A DNA stretch of 64,000 nt from an uncultured Alphaproteobacteria bacterium (GCA_951812805.1 CATOSZ010000005.1:310001-374000), one strand, 5' to 3'; counted from the stretch's first letter, positions 33,883 to 42,701 are shown. A program made the numbers and translations. Notes: a model not told the origin generated them from the letters alone.

Positions 33883-35310
33883 TCAACCGAAATATCCGAG
33901 AAAACGGACGAGCTTGCGTGTGCGCTCCGAAAACAGGGTCTCTGTGAACGAGGCACCGGCGGCCCGCTTGGAGACTTCCGCCAGGGTTGGATAGGGCACG
34001 ATCATGTCCGCGACGGCGCCGATCTTCAGCTTCTGTTCGATCGCCAGGATCCAGGGGGCCAGCAGCTCGCCCGCGTGCGGGCCGGCGATGCCGGCACCCA
34101 GGATGCGGCCCCGCCGGCCGAGCACGACCTTGACCAATCCCTCGGTCGCGCGCTCGGCCCTGGCGCGATCGTTCTCCTCGAACGACCAGGTGACGACGCG
34201 CACGTCCTGTTCACCGGCCGCGCGGGCTTCCGCCTCGCTAAGCCCGACATGGGCGATTTCCGGGTCCGTATAGGTCACCCGCGGCACGCCGCTATTGCGG
34301 GCCTTCGCCGGCAGGCGGAACAACGCGTTGCGGATGACGATGCCCGCCTGGTGGCCGGCCATATGGGTGAACTGGGCCCCGCCGGCGACGTCGCCGATGG
34401 CGAAGACGCGCCGGTTGCTGGTCCGCATGCGAGCGTCGACCGCGATGCCGCGCTCGGAATGCTCGATGCCGGCCGTGTCGAGGCCGAGGCTTTCGACGTT
34501 CGCCCGGCGGCCGGCAGCGACCAGCAGGTGCGAGCCTTCGAAATGTTCCATCCCCGCCCCGCTCTCGACGATGACGCGGACGCCGTTGCCGAGACGCGCG
34601 ACGTTTTCGATCCGCGCGCGCTCGCGCAGTTCGATGCCCTCGGCAGCGAGGCGGCGGATCGCCACCTCGGCCAGGTCCGGGTCCTCGCGGCCGAGGATCG
34701 TCGCGGCCTCCAAGACCGTGACGCGGGCGCCGAGGCGGCGGTGGGCCTGCGCCAGCTCCATACCGATCGGGCCGCCGCCGATGACGATCAGGTGTTCGGG
34801 CGCGGCATCGAGATCGAACACGGTCTCGTTGGTGAGGTAGGGCACATCCTCGAGCCCGCGGATCGGCGGTACGCCGGCGCGGCTGCCGGTGGCGACGACG
34901 AAGCGGCGGGCCCGCACACGCGTGCCGGCGGCCTCGATCTCGCCCGGTCCGGTGAAACGGGCCGACGCCTGGATGACCCGGACGCCCAGACTCTCGAAGC
35001 GCTCGACGCTGTCGTGCGGGGCGATACCGGCGATGGTGTCCTTGACGTGAGCGTGTACGGCGGCGAAATCGATCGTCGGTTCATGCCCGTTGACGCCGAA
35101 GCGCCCCGACGTGCGCACGGTCTCGGCGGCCTGCGCCGCGGCGATCAGCGCCTTCGAGGGCACGCAGCCGGTGTTCAGGCAATCACCGCCCATCGCGCCC
35201 TTCTCGGCCAGGACGACCTTGGCGCCCAGTTGCGCCGCGCCGGCCGCCACGGAAAGCCCGCCCGAGCCGCCGCCGATGACCGCGATGTCCACTTTGATCA
35301 GTTCACCCAT
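33883..35310 (-). CDS. pyridine nucleotide-disulfide oxidoreductase, mercuric-reductase-like
   Basis: A 475-residue class I flavoprotein disulfide reductase. I start at ATG 35310 (AGGAGTGG ribosome site); the open frame runs far upstream through the neighbouring gene and is not used. The FAD motif is DIAVIGGGSGGLSVAAGAAQ and the redox-active pair Cys44/Cys49 is in GGDCLNTGCVPSKAL. The NAD(P) motif is LIVIGGGPIGMELAQ, the second FAD motif is RRVFAIGDVAGG, and the dimer interface YPTLAEVSKRAAG is MerA-like. There is no N-terminal metal-binding HMA domain and no C-terminal vicinal cysteine pair, so true mercury reduction is unlikely. It sits between cupredoxin-like and VTT genes. Confidence 0.9.
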   Translation of the reverse strand: MGELIKVDIAVIGGGSGGLSVAAGAAQLGAKVVLAEKGAMGGDCLNTGCVPSKALIAAAQAAETVRTSGRFGVNGHEPTIDFAAVHAHVKDTIAGIAPHDSVERFESLGVRVIQASARFTGPGEIEAAGTRVRARRFVVATGSRAGVPPIRGLEDVPYLTNETVFDLDAAPEHLIVIGGGPIGMELAQAHRRLGARVTVLEAATILGREDPDLAEVAIRRLAAEGIELRERARIENVARLGNGVRVIVESGAGMEHFEGSHLLVAAGRRANVESLGLDTAGIEHSERGIAVDARMRTSNRRVFAIGDVAGGAQFTHMAGHQAGIVIRNALFRLPAKARNSGVPRVTYTDPEIAHVGLSEAEARAAGEQDVRVVTWSFEENDRARAERATEGLVKVVLGRRGRILGAGIAGPHAGELLAPWILAIEQKLKIGAVADMIVPYPTLAEVSKRAAGASFTETLFSERTRKLVRFLGYFG

Positions 35311-35339
35311 GACGCCACTCCTCACGCGTTCGAGACACT

Positions 35340-35813
35340 TCAACCCTTGACGACGAGCTTGTAGTCCGGCGTCGAATTCAGCGGGCAGGAATAGAGGTAC
35401 TCGCCCGGCTCCAGCGTGATGGCGTAATCGCGCGAGGCGCCGGTGTGCAGCCCGCCGCCGGAAACGCTCGGCAGGGTGGCGCGACCAATGAGCCCGTCGC
35501 CGCGCAGCCAGAAGCCGAGCGGATAGGGCACGTTCTTGTTGGTCACGCGGAAGACGTAGCTGCCGGCCGCGAGTTCGATGGTCTTCGCCGTGGCCAGGCG
35601 TCCGTCGGCGGTCTTGTTGTTGATCCGCTCGCAGTCGCGCTTGGCCGACGGCTTGTAGCCGTGATCGAGCGCACCCTCGGGCTCGAGGAACTGGCAACCG
35701 GTCTGGGTCAGCTCGATGATCTTGGCCCCGCCCGCCGCCTGGGCGCCGCCCGCCGCGAGCCCCAGTGCCAGGGCCGCCGCGCCCGCGAGGGCACCGATGG
35801 AATACCGTTTCAT
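35340..35813 (-). CDS. periplasmic cupredoxin-like protein
   Basis: A 157-residue exported protein from ATG 35813 (GGAGGACG ribosome site), with a signal peptide over residues 1-26 (AGGAQA). The mature domain has cupredoxin-like strands: KTIELAAGSYVFRVTNKNVPYPLGFWLRG, then ITLEPGEYLYSCPLNSTPDYKLVVKG. The C-terminal C-P-L-N loop resembles the copper-binding loop (Cys, then His, Met) of cupredoxins, but the His and Met ligands are missing, so type 1 copper binding is doubtful. Two other cysteines (TGCQF, KRDCERI) could form a disulfide. It is the first gene of an operon with the flavin reductase-like and VTT genes. Confidence 0.65.
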   Translation of the reverse strand: MKRYSIGALAGAAALALGLAAGGAQAAGGAKIIELTQTGCQFLEPEGALDHGYKPSAKRDCERINNKTADGRLATAKTIELAAGSYVFRVTNKNVPYPLGFWLRGDGLIGRATLPSVSGGGLHTGASRDYAITLEPGEYLYSCPLNSTPDYKLVVKG

Positions 35814-35988
35814 GCGTTCGTCCTCCGTCATCAAGTCGTCGTCATCGCCGCCCACAGCGGCCCTATTGCCGAGATGGGCAGCGCGGATATGGGCAGGTGT
35901 GACGGCGGTCACAATTCACATCGCGATGACATCGAGTTGAGGCAACGTGATGGTCCCCAGGCGGCGGCCGCGCAGCGTCGGGCATCGC

Positions 35989-36016
35989 TTGCCAATTTCG
36001 ATATTTTCCCTAGAAT
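35989..36016 (+). promoter_or_regulatory. candidate promoter for the GT-C-like membrane protein gene
   Basis: TTGCCA at 35989-35994 and TAGAAT at 36011-36016, with a 16-base spacer, in an AT-rich patch just before the gene. TAGAAT recurs 21 bases further on (36032-36037). Confidence 0.5.
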
Positions 36017-36049
36017 AAAATACTTATTCACTAGAATACACATGTATGC

Positions 36050-37522
36050 ATGGCAACATTGTCGATAACGGATCGGCACAATGCGTCCCTCGCGCCACCG
36101 GCGCCGCTCTGGCAGCTGATCCATCTCTCAAACGGGCTGTTTCTGCTCGCGCTCAACAGCCTGCCGTTTGCCGTTCGGCTGGTGCTGCTGGCACTGTATG
36201 CCGTGCATGTCTGGCACGGTGCGCGCCGACAGGCCGTGTGGGCCGCCCCATCGCGAGGGACGCTGGCTTTCGCCGTGGCCCTGGTCATCCTGCTGGCACT
36301 CGAGAAATTCGCCTACCTGGAAGCGGGCTGGCAGTCGATTCCGAACTGGGATTATCTCAAATACAACGCGCTGCTGACCGATATTGCCCGTGCGCCCCTG
36401 CACCCGGAGGTCGGAATCGCGGGCGAGCGCCACGCCCTTTCCTATTACTATGCCATCTACCTGCCTGCGATCTGGGCCGTCGCGGCACTGGAGGCCGCCG
36501 GCCTGCTCCCCGCCCCCGACGTCTTCGTCTTGCAAGCCGCCTTCAATGGCTGGTTCGTTCTATTGCTGGCGGCCATTCTTTTGGCGATCGATCGCCTGGT
36601 CGGCCGGCGCACGGCGCTCGCCTTCGTCGCGGCGCTGGTCCTGCTGGGGGGCCTGGATGGGTTGGGACTGCTCCTCCTGCCGGCGGTGGAGGGAACGCTG
36701 TTCAGTGGCGACATCCAGAAGGGCGGCATCGACGACTACTTCTATCCGATCCGAATTCAGGATTTCACCAGCGCTTTTTTTTGGCTGCCGGGACACGTAA
36801 CAACTGGGATGTTTGCGCTTTTCTGCCTGATAGGTTGTCAGCTAAAGCCAACACCTCGTCTAGGTCTATATGCCATCCCCTGTTTGATCTTTATCTTATC
36901 GACATCCCCTTTGATCTTTGTCTCCTTGACGCTTTATCTGGCGGCGCTGATGCGCGAACGATATCTCCGCTTCACCGTCCTCGGTCCGCTCTCCTGGCTT
37001 GCGTTGCTGCTGATCCTCGCCGGGTTCGCCCACTTCTTCGCCAGCGACACGGCGCCGCGTCTGCGCTACCTGTTCTCGGCCCACCTTCTCGACTACGGCG
37101 CCGGCAAGTTCGCGCTCGTGCTGGTTCAGGAACTGGGACCGTTTCTCGCCCTCGGCCTCGTGCTCCGCATTGCCGCGCCCGACTATTGGCTTTCCATCTT
37201 CTGGCTGCTGCTGCTCTCCCTGGTCGGTAGCGAGAACACGATCATGGTCGCCGGCATCCTGCCGCTGCTGGTCATGCTCTGGCGGATCGGGGAGCGGGTC
37301 GCGCATGGACCATTACATATCGGGCGCGCCATCGCGCTCGCCGTCATGGTAGCGCTCTATCTGCCCTCGCTCGTCGCCAATTGGGCGGAGCATGCCGATC
37401 TCGCCGGCCACCGCCTGCCGATGACCGCGGCGGCGGCACGCGGCGAGACGACACCGGTCATGCCGGCGGTGCTGCGACAATATGTTCGCCGCTCTTCTCG
37501 ACCGATCGGGAATGCTGAATAG
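36050..37522 (+). CDS. polytopic membrane protein, possible GT-C-type glycosyltransferase
   Basis: A 490-residue protein with about eleven to twelve hydrophobic segments. The first large loop holds SIPNWDYLKYNALLTDIARAPLHPEV, an acidic loop after TM1-2, followed by RHALSYYYAIYLPA. This arrangement resembles GT-C glycosyltransferases of unknown specificity. The middle of the gene, 36775-36940, is much more AT-rich than the rest and contains a run of eight T bases (36775-36782), coding for FF. The C-terminus ends with a short basic tail. The neighbours are unrelated. I do not recognise the gene, and the GT-C label is a fold-level guess. Confidence 0.6.
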   Translation: MATLSITDRHNASLAPPAPLWQLIHLSNGLFLLALNSLPFAVRLVLLALYAVHVWHGARRQAVWAAPSRGTLAFAVALVILLALEKFAYLEAGWQSIPNWDYLKYNALLTDIARAPLHPEVGIAGERHALSYYYAIYLPAIWAVAALEAAGLLPAPDVFVLQAAFNGWFVLLLAAILLAIDRLVGRRTALAFVAALVLLGGLDGLGLLLLPAVEGTLFSGDIQKGGIDDYFYPIRIQDFTSAFFWLPGHVTTGMFALFCLIGCQLKPTPRLGLYAIPCLIFILSTSPLIFVSLTLYLAALMRERYLRFTVLGPLSWLALLLILAGFAHFFASDTAPRLRYLFSAHLLDYGAGKFALVLVQELGPFLALGLVLRIAAPDYWLSIFWLLLLSLVGSENTIMVAGILPLLVMLWRIGERVAHGPLHIGRAIALAVMVALYLPSLVANWAEHADLAGHRLPMTAAAARGETTPVMPAVLRQYVRRSSRPIGNAE

Positions 37523-37527
37523 CCGGC

Positions 37528-38073
37528 TCAGCCGTTGATTTTCGTCGCCCAGTCGCGAAGCGCCGCCATTTGCAGGCCGATCAGCTCGCGCGCCGTCTCG
37601 TCCGTCAGGCGGCCGGCATCGTCGAAAGCCGCGCCGGCGCCGCCGACCATCACTTCCGGCTTGTTGAGAATTCGCCCGTTCAGGAAAATGAAGACCTGGC
37701 GCAAGTGATACTGCGCCCGCGCCGTGCCGAGCTTGCCGGCGCTGGCGCCGAGAATGGCGATGGGTTTGTCGTCGAAGGGCTGCTCCGGCGGGCGCGAGGC
37801 CCAGTCGATGGCGTTCTTCAACACGCCGGAGAAGGAGTAGTTGTACTCCGGCGTCGAAATCAGCAGCGCGTCCGCCGCGCGAATCGCCGCCTTGAAGGCG
37901 TCGACGGCGGGCGGCATGCCGGCCGCCTCCACGTCGCCGTCATAAAGCGGCAGCCCCGAGATATCCACGATCTCGACCGTCACGCCATCGGGCGCCAGGG
38001 CCGCCGCCTCGCGCAGCAAAGCCGTATTGAACGACGCCTTCCGCAAACTGCCGGAAATTCCCAGAACCTTCAT
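37528..38073 (-). CDS. NADPH-dependent FMN reductase (chromate/quinone reductase type)
   Basis: A 181-residue flavodoxin-like reductase from ATG 38073, with a GAGGGAGC ribosome site. The FMN phosphate loop is GISGSLRKASFNTALL and the isoalloxazine-contacting loop is STPEYNYSFSGVLKNAIDWASRP, a hallmark of the ChrR/YieF group. Then ILGASAGKLGTARAQYHLRQV follows. These enzymes reduce quinones, chromate or azo compounds and protect from oxidative stress. It is convergent with the membrane protein and divergent from the TPR gene. Confidence 0.92.
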   Translation of the reverse strand: MKVLGISGSLRKASFNTALLREAAALAPDGVTVEIVDISGLPLYDGDVEAAGMPPAVDAFKAAIRAADALLISTPEYNYSFSGVLKNAIDWASRPPEQPFDDKPIAILGASAGKLGTARAQYHLRQVFIFLNGRILNKPEVMVGGAGAAFDDAGRLTDETARELIGLQMAALRDWATKING

Positions 38074-38234
38074 CACCAGCTCCCTCGCCCGATCCAACGC
38101 GGCGGCCAGTCAACCATGTTCACATGTCGGCGTCGACCGCCATCGCACGCACTCGAACGAAAATAGGAAGGTGGCATCTGCCGGCCGGCGGAAATACAAT
38201 ACGGCCAGACAGACCTTTTCGATTGGAAGGATTC

Positions 38235-39155
38235 GTGGACGTGAAACGGACCCTGGCCCTGCTTACCCTCGCTATGCTGATCACCGTTCCGGCGAGTGGC
38301 GAGAGCGAGTACAAGAAGATGGCGCGCGCCTGTTCAAAGGCCGCAGCGGCACCGGAGAAAGCGGTCAAGTCGTGCGGCTGGCTGCTGGACGTGAGCACGC
38401 TCGGCGAACGGAACCGGTCTTCCGTGCATTACCTGCGCGGTGTGGCGCATTTCGTCTTGGAGGCGTGGGAAGCCGCGCGTTCGGACTTCACAACGGCCAT
38501 CCACTTTCAGTCTCGCAACGCGCCGGCCTATGTCGCGCGCGGCAGCACCTACTTCCAGCAGGAGCGTTACGAGGAGGCGATCCGCGACTTCAACCTCGCG
38601 ATCAAGATCCAGCCCAACCTGTCCCGCGCCTTCAACAACCGGGCCAACAGCCAGGTCAAGATCGGCAAATACGAGAGCGCGCTCGGCGATTACGAGAAGG
38701 CGATCCGCTTCCGCTCCAAGTTCATCACCGCTTTCATCGATCGCTCGCTCGCCAATCGCCATGCCGATCGGCACGAGGAGGCCGACGAGGATATTCGCAA
38801 GGCCATGCATATTTCCGATGGCAGCGCGGAGGCCTACAACGCGCTCGCCTGGCATTTCGCCACGGCCGATCACGCCCAGGCGCGCAACGGCGAGAAGGCG
38901 GTGACCTTCGCCAAGCGCGCGGTCGAGTTGCAGGCGATCCCGATTTTCATCGACACGCTCGCCGCGGCCCACGCCGAGGCGGGGCAGTTCGAAGACGCGG
39001 TGCGGGAGCAGAAGCGGGCCATCGAGCTCTTCGAGACGAACGACAAGGAAGACAGCGGAAGCCGCATGGCCGGATTGAAGAGCCGTCTCGAACTCTATCG
39101 CAGTGGCCAGGCCTACCGTGCCGGACCCGAGGCGCCGCCGGCCGGCCAGCGTTGA
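38235..39155 (+). CDS. TPR-repeat periplasmic protein
   Basis: A 306-residue protein from GTG 38235, chosen because GGAAGG sits before it and it yields a signal peptide (VKRTLALLTLAMLITVPASG). Three to four TPR motifs follow: HYLRGVAHFVLEAWEAARSDFTTAIHF, YVARGSTYFQQERYEEAIRDFNLAIKI, FNNRANSQVKIGKYESALGDYEKAIRF and a divergent DRSLANRHADRHEEADEDIRKAMHI. The latter half (NGEKAVTFAKRAVEL, IDTLAAAHAEAGQFEDAVREQKRAIEL) is a known partner of tetratricopeptide adaptors. The gene is followed four bases later by a pyridoxamine-oxidase-like gene. It is probably an adaptor; the partner is unknown. Confidence 0.82.
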   Translation: MDVKRTLALLTLAMLITVPASGESEYKKMARACSKAAAAPEKAVKSCGWLLDVSTLGERNRSSVHYLRGVAHFVLEAWEAARSDFTTAIHFQSRNAPAYVARGSTYFQQERYEEAIRDFNLAIKIQPNLSRAFNNRANSQVKIGKYESALGDYEKAIRFRSKFITAFIDRSLANRHADRHEEADEDIRKAMHISDGSAEAYNALAWHFATADHAQARNGEKAVTFAKRAVELQAIPIFIDTLAAAHAEAGQFEDAVREQKRAIELFETNDKEDSGSRMAGLKSRLELYRSGQAYRAGPEAPPAGQR

Positions 39156-39159
39156 GACC

Positions 39160-39639
39160 ATGGCGGATGCATCACCACTCACGGCCTTGTCGGAACCGGT
39201 CGCCCGGGAACTCCTGGCCTCGCGCATCCCGGCCCGCCTGGCCTATGGCGGGCGCGATGGCACGCCGCGGGTCCTGCCGATCTGGTTCGTCTGGCGCGAC
39301 GGCGCTTTCATCCTGGCGAGCCGGGCCGATGCGCCGAAGGTCGCCGCGCTCAGGCGTCGCCCCGAGGTGGCCCTGACCATCGACGGCGACACCCCGCCCT
39401 ACCGCTGTCTACAGGTCCGCGGGACGATCGGAATCGAGGTCGTGGACGGCCTGGTGCCGGAATATGTCGAGGCCGCACACCATTACTACGGCCGCCGCGC
39501 CGGCGATCTCTGGCTCGCCCGCATGGCCGCGGCCAGCCCGCGCATGGCACGGCTGACCCTCACGCCGACCTGGGCGCGGTTGCTGGACATCGCCAGCGTC
39601 ATGCCGGAACTGGTGGAGGCACTGGCCGCCTCGGACTGA
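39160..39639 (+). CDS. pyridoxamine 5'-phosphate oxidase-like (split-barrel FMN/F420) protein
   Basis: A 159-residue split-barrel protein from ATG 39160. The signature runs LLASRIPARLAYGGRDGTPRVLPIWFVWRDGAFILASRADAPKVAALRRRPEVALTID, kept here in short consecutive motifs of the PNPOx superfamily, followed by LQVRGTIGIEVVDG. Members bind FMN, F420 or heme and act as small reductases. The ribosome site is weak; the gene starts four bases after the TPR stop and may be translationally coupled. Given the LLM-type enzyme at 24 kb, F420 use is possible but unproven. Confidence 0.86.
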   Translation: MADASPLTALSEPVARELLASRIPARLAYGGRDGTPRVLPIWFVWRDGAFILASRADAPKVAALRRRPEVALTIDGDTPPYRCLQVRGTIGIEVVDGLVPEYVEAAHHYYGRRAGDLWLARMAAASPRMARLTLTPTWARLLDIASVMPELVEALAASD

Positions 39640-39645
39640 GGAAGA

Positions 39646-40386
39646 TCAGTTCCGATACTCGGGCGCTTCGCGATCGAGAATGCGTTGCAATGCCGTAAAA
39701 TGGCGCTCGGCGACGTTTGCGCGTTCCTCGGCATATTGTTCCTTCACCGATGCGCGCACCTCGTCCGAGATCATCTTCAGCTTGCCGCCGGTGGAGCGGG
39801 CGAGCACCTGGAACATCGCCGCGCGCTCCAGGTAGTAGAGGTCGTTGAAAGCCTCGGCGACGTTGGCGCCGGCCACCAGAATGCCGTGGTTGGCCATGAA
39901 GCAGACGCTCTTGTTGCCGAGCTTGCGGGCCAGCCGATCGCCCTCGTCGCAATCGAGGGCGAGACCGTCGTAGTCGTCGTCATAGGCGATCCGCTCGTCG
40001 AAGGAGAGGGCGTTCTGCTCACACATCTCCAGCCGCCCGCCCTCCAGCAAGGTGAGGGCCGTCGCATAGGGCATGTGGGTGTGCAGCACGCAGACGGCGC
40101 TCGGCACGCCGATATGAACCCGGCTGTGGATGAAGAAGGCGGTCGGCTCCACCCAGTTGTCGCCCTCCAGGACTTCGCCCTCGGCGTTGCACAACACCAG
40201 CGACGAGGCGTCGATCTCCGACCAGTGATAGCCGTAGGGATTGATCAGAAAACGGTTGCCCCGCATTTGCCCGTCCTCGTCCGGCACGGCGAGGGAAAAG
40301 TGGTTGTCGACACCCTCGTGCAGGTCCAGGCGTGCAGCCCAGCGCAGCGCGCAGGCGAGCTGTTGGCGTTGTTCCATGAGTTGCAT
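39646..40386 (-). CDS. class II aldolase/adducin-family protein
   Basis: A 246-residue metal-dependent aldolase fold. Zinc ligands are in VCVLHTHMPYATAL (HxH) and the later NHG of CFMANHGILVAG. The family blocks DNHFSLAVPDEDG and LINPYGYHWSEIDASSLVL are intact. Family members cleave or epimerise sugar phosphates such as fuculose- or ribulose-5-phosphate, and some act on 3-deoxy acids. The start at 40386 has GAGGGG upstream. It lies in the same direction as the IclR gene, 84 bases downstream, so the regulator may control it too. Confidence 0.9.
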   Translation of the reverse strand: MQLMEQRQQLACALRWAARLDLHEGVDNHFSLAVPDEDGQMRGNRFLINPYGYHWSEIDASSLVLCNAEGEVLEGDNWVEPTAFFIHSRVHIGVPSAVCVLHTHMPYATALTLLEGGRLEMCEQNALSFDERIAYDDDYDGLALDCDEGDRLARKLGNKSVCFMANHGILVAGANVAEAFNDLYYLERAAMFQVLARSTGGKLKMISDEVRASVKEQYAEERANVAERHFTALQRILDREAPEYRN

Positions 40387-40470
40387 GTCTTCGGGCCCCT
40401 CCCTCGAGTACGGTGACGTCGCGCGGACGCTACCGCCACGCGGCGCCCGGGGCAAGGCCGTCACGTCTGT

Positions 40471-41232
40471 CTAGTCCGCCTCACCAACCTCGCGCAGCCG
40501 GATGGCGGCGCCAACCTTGGTGGAGAGGCGCAGCAACTCCTCCCCGACCCGGCGGCGGCGGGCTTCGGTGAAGCGGCGGATCGGGCCGGTGGCACCGATC
40601 GAGAAGATGGCGCCGACGTTGCCGATACGGATCGGCACGGCGACGGAGGAGACGCCCATCTCGATCTCCTCCACGCATTCGGCCCAGCCCTGGTCGCGGA
40701 TGGCGGCGAACTCGGCCTCCAACGCTTCCCGGCCGATCTTGGTGTGCTGGGTATAGGCGCGCAGCGGGCCCTCGAAGATCGCCTCGCGGAACTCGGCCTC
40801 GGCGAAGGCGGCGATCGCCTTGGAACAGGAACAGGCATGCATCGGGCGGAAGCCGAGGCCGGGATGGATATAGGCCCGTGCCGGGTCCGCCGGCGTTTCG
40901 ACATGGATGATCTCGACCCCGGACTCGCGAAAGCGCGAGAGGAAGACCGCCTCGCCGAAGCCGATCGCCGCCTCGCGCAGGGTCGGGATCGCGGCGCGGC
41001 GCACGTCGCTGTCGGCCTGGCCGAGCAAGGCGATCCGGGTCAGCCGTTCGCCGATCAGATAGCGCGACGCGCCCTCGACATCCTCCAAAAGCCGATGTGC
41101 CGCGAGGGTTCGCAGCAGCCGATAGCAGGTCGGCCGGGGCAGCCCCGTCGCCTGCTGGACCTCACCCGCCGAGACCGGACGGCCGGCGACGGCGATGGCT
41201 TCGAGAACGGTGATGAGGCGATCGAGATGCAT
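40471..41232 (-). CDS. IclR-family transcriptional regulator
   Basis: A 253-residue regulator. The N-terminal winged helix is LDRLITVLEAIAVAGRPVSAGEVQQATGLPRPTCYRLLRTLAAHRLL (residues about 4-50). The C-terminal effector domain contains SRFRESGVEIIHVETPADPARAYIHPGLGFRPMHACSCSKAIAAF and ends in a SSVAVPIRIGNVGAIFSIGATGP strand, both usual for IclR. It is divergent from the SBP56-ferredoxin operon across a 101-base gap with a small palindrome, so it likely controls that operon and the class II aldolase behind it. The effector is probably a small acid. Confidence 0.93.
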   Translation of the reverse strand: MHLDRLITVLEAIAVAGRPVSAGEVQQATGLPRPTCYRLLRTLAAHRLLEDVEGASRYLIGERLTRIALLGQADSDVRRAAIPTLREAAIGFGEAVFLSRFRESGVEIIHVETPADPARAYIHPGLGFRPMHACSCSKAIAAFAEAEFREAIFEGPLRAYTQHTKIGREALEAEFAAIRDQGWAECVEEIEMGVSSVAVPIRIGNVGAIFSIGATGPIRRFTEARRRRVGEELLRLSTKVGAAIRLREVGEAD

Positions 41233-41251
41233 AATTTCTCACTCTACAGAC

Positions 41252-41266
41252 ATTTGTCCTACAAAT
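41252..41266. promoter_or_regulatory. palindrome in IclR/SBP56 intergenic region, possible operator
   Basis: ATTTGT-CCT-ACAAAT, a perfect 6-base inverted repeat with a 3-base centre in the 101-base divergent gap. A TATATT hexamer lies downstream at 41282-41287 facing the SBP56 gene. IclR operators are short palindromes, so this is a fair candidate. Confidence 0.45.
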
Positions 41267-41333
41267 CGAGACAAAAGGCGCTATATTATGGCAGATGCGG
41301 TGGGGGCCGCACCTTTCGGGGAGGGACGAGGTG

Positions 41334-42701
41334 ATGACGGACGCGTGCGAGACGGTCTGCTGTGGGCCGGGCTATGCCTCGCCGGCGGAGGCGATGCGGG
41401 CGCCGCGGGAAAAGCTGCTCTATACCGTCGCGCTCTATATCGGTACCGGCATCCAGAAGCCGGACTATCTCGCCACCATCGACGCCGACCCGGAGAGCGC
41501 GACCTACTCCCAGGTGATCAGCCGGCTGGAGATGCCGGGCATCGGCGACGAGTTGCACCATATGGGCTGGAACGCCTGCTCCTCCTGCCACGACGACGCG
41601 ACCAAGGAACGGCGCTATCTGATCGTGCCGGGGGTTCGCAGCTCCAACCTGCATATCGTCGACTGCGCCGCCGACCCCAAGGCCCCGCGCCTGCACAAGG
41701 TCATCTCCGGCGACGAGATCAAGGCGAAGACCAATCTCTCGGCGCCGCACACGGTGCATTGCCTGGGCTCGGACATCATCATCTCCATGCTGGGCGACGC
41801 CAAGGGCGAGGCGCCCGGCGGCTTCCTCCACATCAACGAGGATTTCGAGATCGTCGGACGCTGGGAAAACGACCTGGGCGCGATGAAGTTCAACTACGAT
41901 TTCTGGTACCAGCCGCGCCACAACGTCATGGTCTCCTCCGAATGGGCGGCACCCAATACCTTCATGCCGGGCTTCGACCTGGAGGAGGTCGGGCACCTGA
42001 AATACGGCCGCGAGCTGCACTTCTGGAACTTCGAGGAGAAGCGGGTCGAGCAGTCGATGTACCTCGGCGAGGACGGGCTGGTGCCGCTGGAGGTCCGCTT
42101 CCACCACGACCCCGACTCGCACCACGGCTTCTGCGGCGCCGCGCTCTCCTCCAACATCATCCATTGGTACAAGGACGCGGACGGCCGGTGGATCTGGGAA
42201 AAGATCATCGACGTCGAAAACGAACGCCACCCGGAATGGCCGATCCCCCTGCCGGGCGTCATCAGCGTGATCCTGATTTCGATGGACGACCGCTTTCTCT
42301 ACTTCTGCAACTGGCTGCACGGCGACATCCGCCAATACGACATCACCGATCCCTCGAACCCCAAATTCACCGGCCAGGTCTGGATGGGCGGCCTGTTGAA
42401 CAAGGCGCCGGAGGTGAACGGGCGCAAGATCACCGGCGGGCCGCAGATGATCCAGCTCTCCCTCGACGGCAAGCGGCTCTACGTCACCACCTCCCTGTTT
42501 TCGACCTGGGACAACCAGTTCTATCCGGAGATCCGCACCAACGGCGGCTGCATGGTGATGGTCGATTGCGATACCGAGTCGGGCGGCATGTCGATCAACC
42601 CGGACTTCTTCGTCGATTTCGGCAAGGAGCCGAACGGTCCCGCACGCTGTCACGAGACGCGCTATCCAGGCGGCGACTGCACCTCGGACATCTGGGTCTG
42701 A
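41334..42701 (+). CDS. selenium-binding protein 1 (SBP56) / methanethiol oxidase family
   Basis: A 455-residue SBP56 protein, strongly similar to human SELENBP1. It begins CCGPGYASPAEAMRAPREKLLY and has LHHMGWNACSSCHDD. The rest carries the family hallmarks YDFWYQPRHNVM and FCNWLHGDIRQYDITDPSNP, then GGPQMIQLSLDGKRLYVTTS and the very conserved C-terminal ETRYPGGDCTSDIWV. SELENBP1 and bacterial MtoX oxidise methanethiol to H2S, H2O2 and formaldehyde. Bacterial MtoX is usually exported; here I see no signal peptide, so it is probably cytoplasmic. It heads an operon with a ferredoxin and a CoA-binding-domain protein and faces an IclR regulator. The substrate is likely a sulfur compound, by family. 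Confidence 0.93.
   Translation: MTDACETVCCGPGYASPAEAMRAPREKLLYTVALYIGTGIQKPDYLATIDADPESATYSQVISRLEMPGIGDELHHMGWNACSSCHDDATKERRYLIVPGVRSSNLHIVDCAADPKAPRLHKVISGDEIKAKTNLSAPHTVHCLGSDIIISMLGDAKGEAPGGFLHINEDFEIVGRWENDLGAMKFNYDFWYQPRHNVMVSSEWAAPNTFMPGFDLEEVGHLKYGRELHFWNFEEKRVEQSMYLGEDGLVPLEVRFHHDPDSHHGFCGAALSSNIIHWYKDADGRWIWEKIIDVENERHPEWPIPLPGVISVILISMDDRFLYFCNWLHGDIRQYDITDPSNPKFTGQVWMGGLLNKAPEVNGRKITGGPQMIQLSLDGKRLYVTTSLFSTWDNQFYPEIRTNGGCMVMVDCDTESGGMSINPDFFVDFGKEPNGPARCHETRYPGGDCTSDIWV

Noticed and set aside
33883-35697. 604-codon version of the flavin reductase
   Set aside because: The extra 129 N-terminal residues run antisense-like through the cupredoxin-like gene in another frame. ATG 35310 has a good ribosome site and starts at the FAD domain.
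35340-35813. Calling the exported protein a true blue-copper cupredoxin
   Set aside because: The loop after the Cys lacks the expected His and Met ligands, so only a fold-level call is kept.
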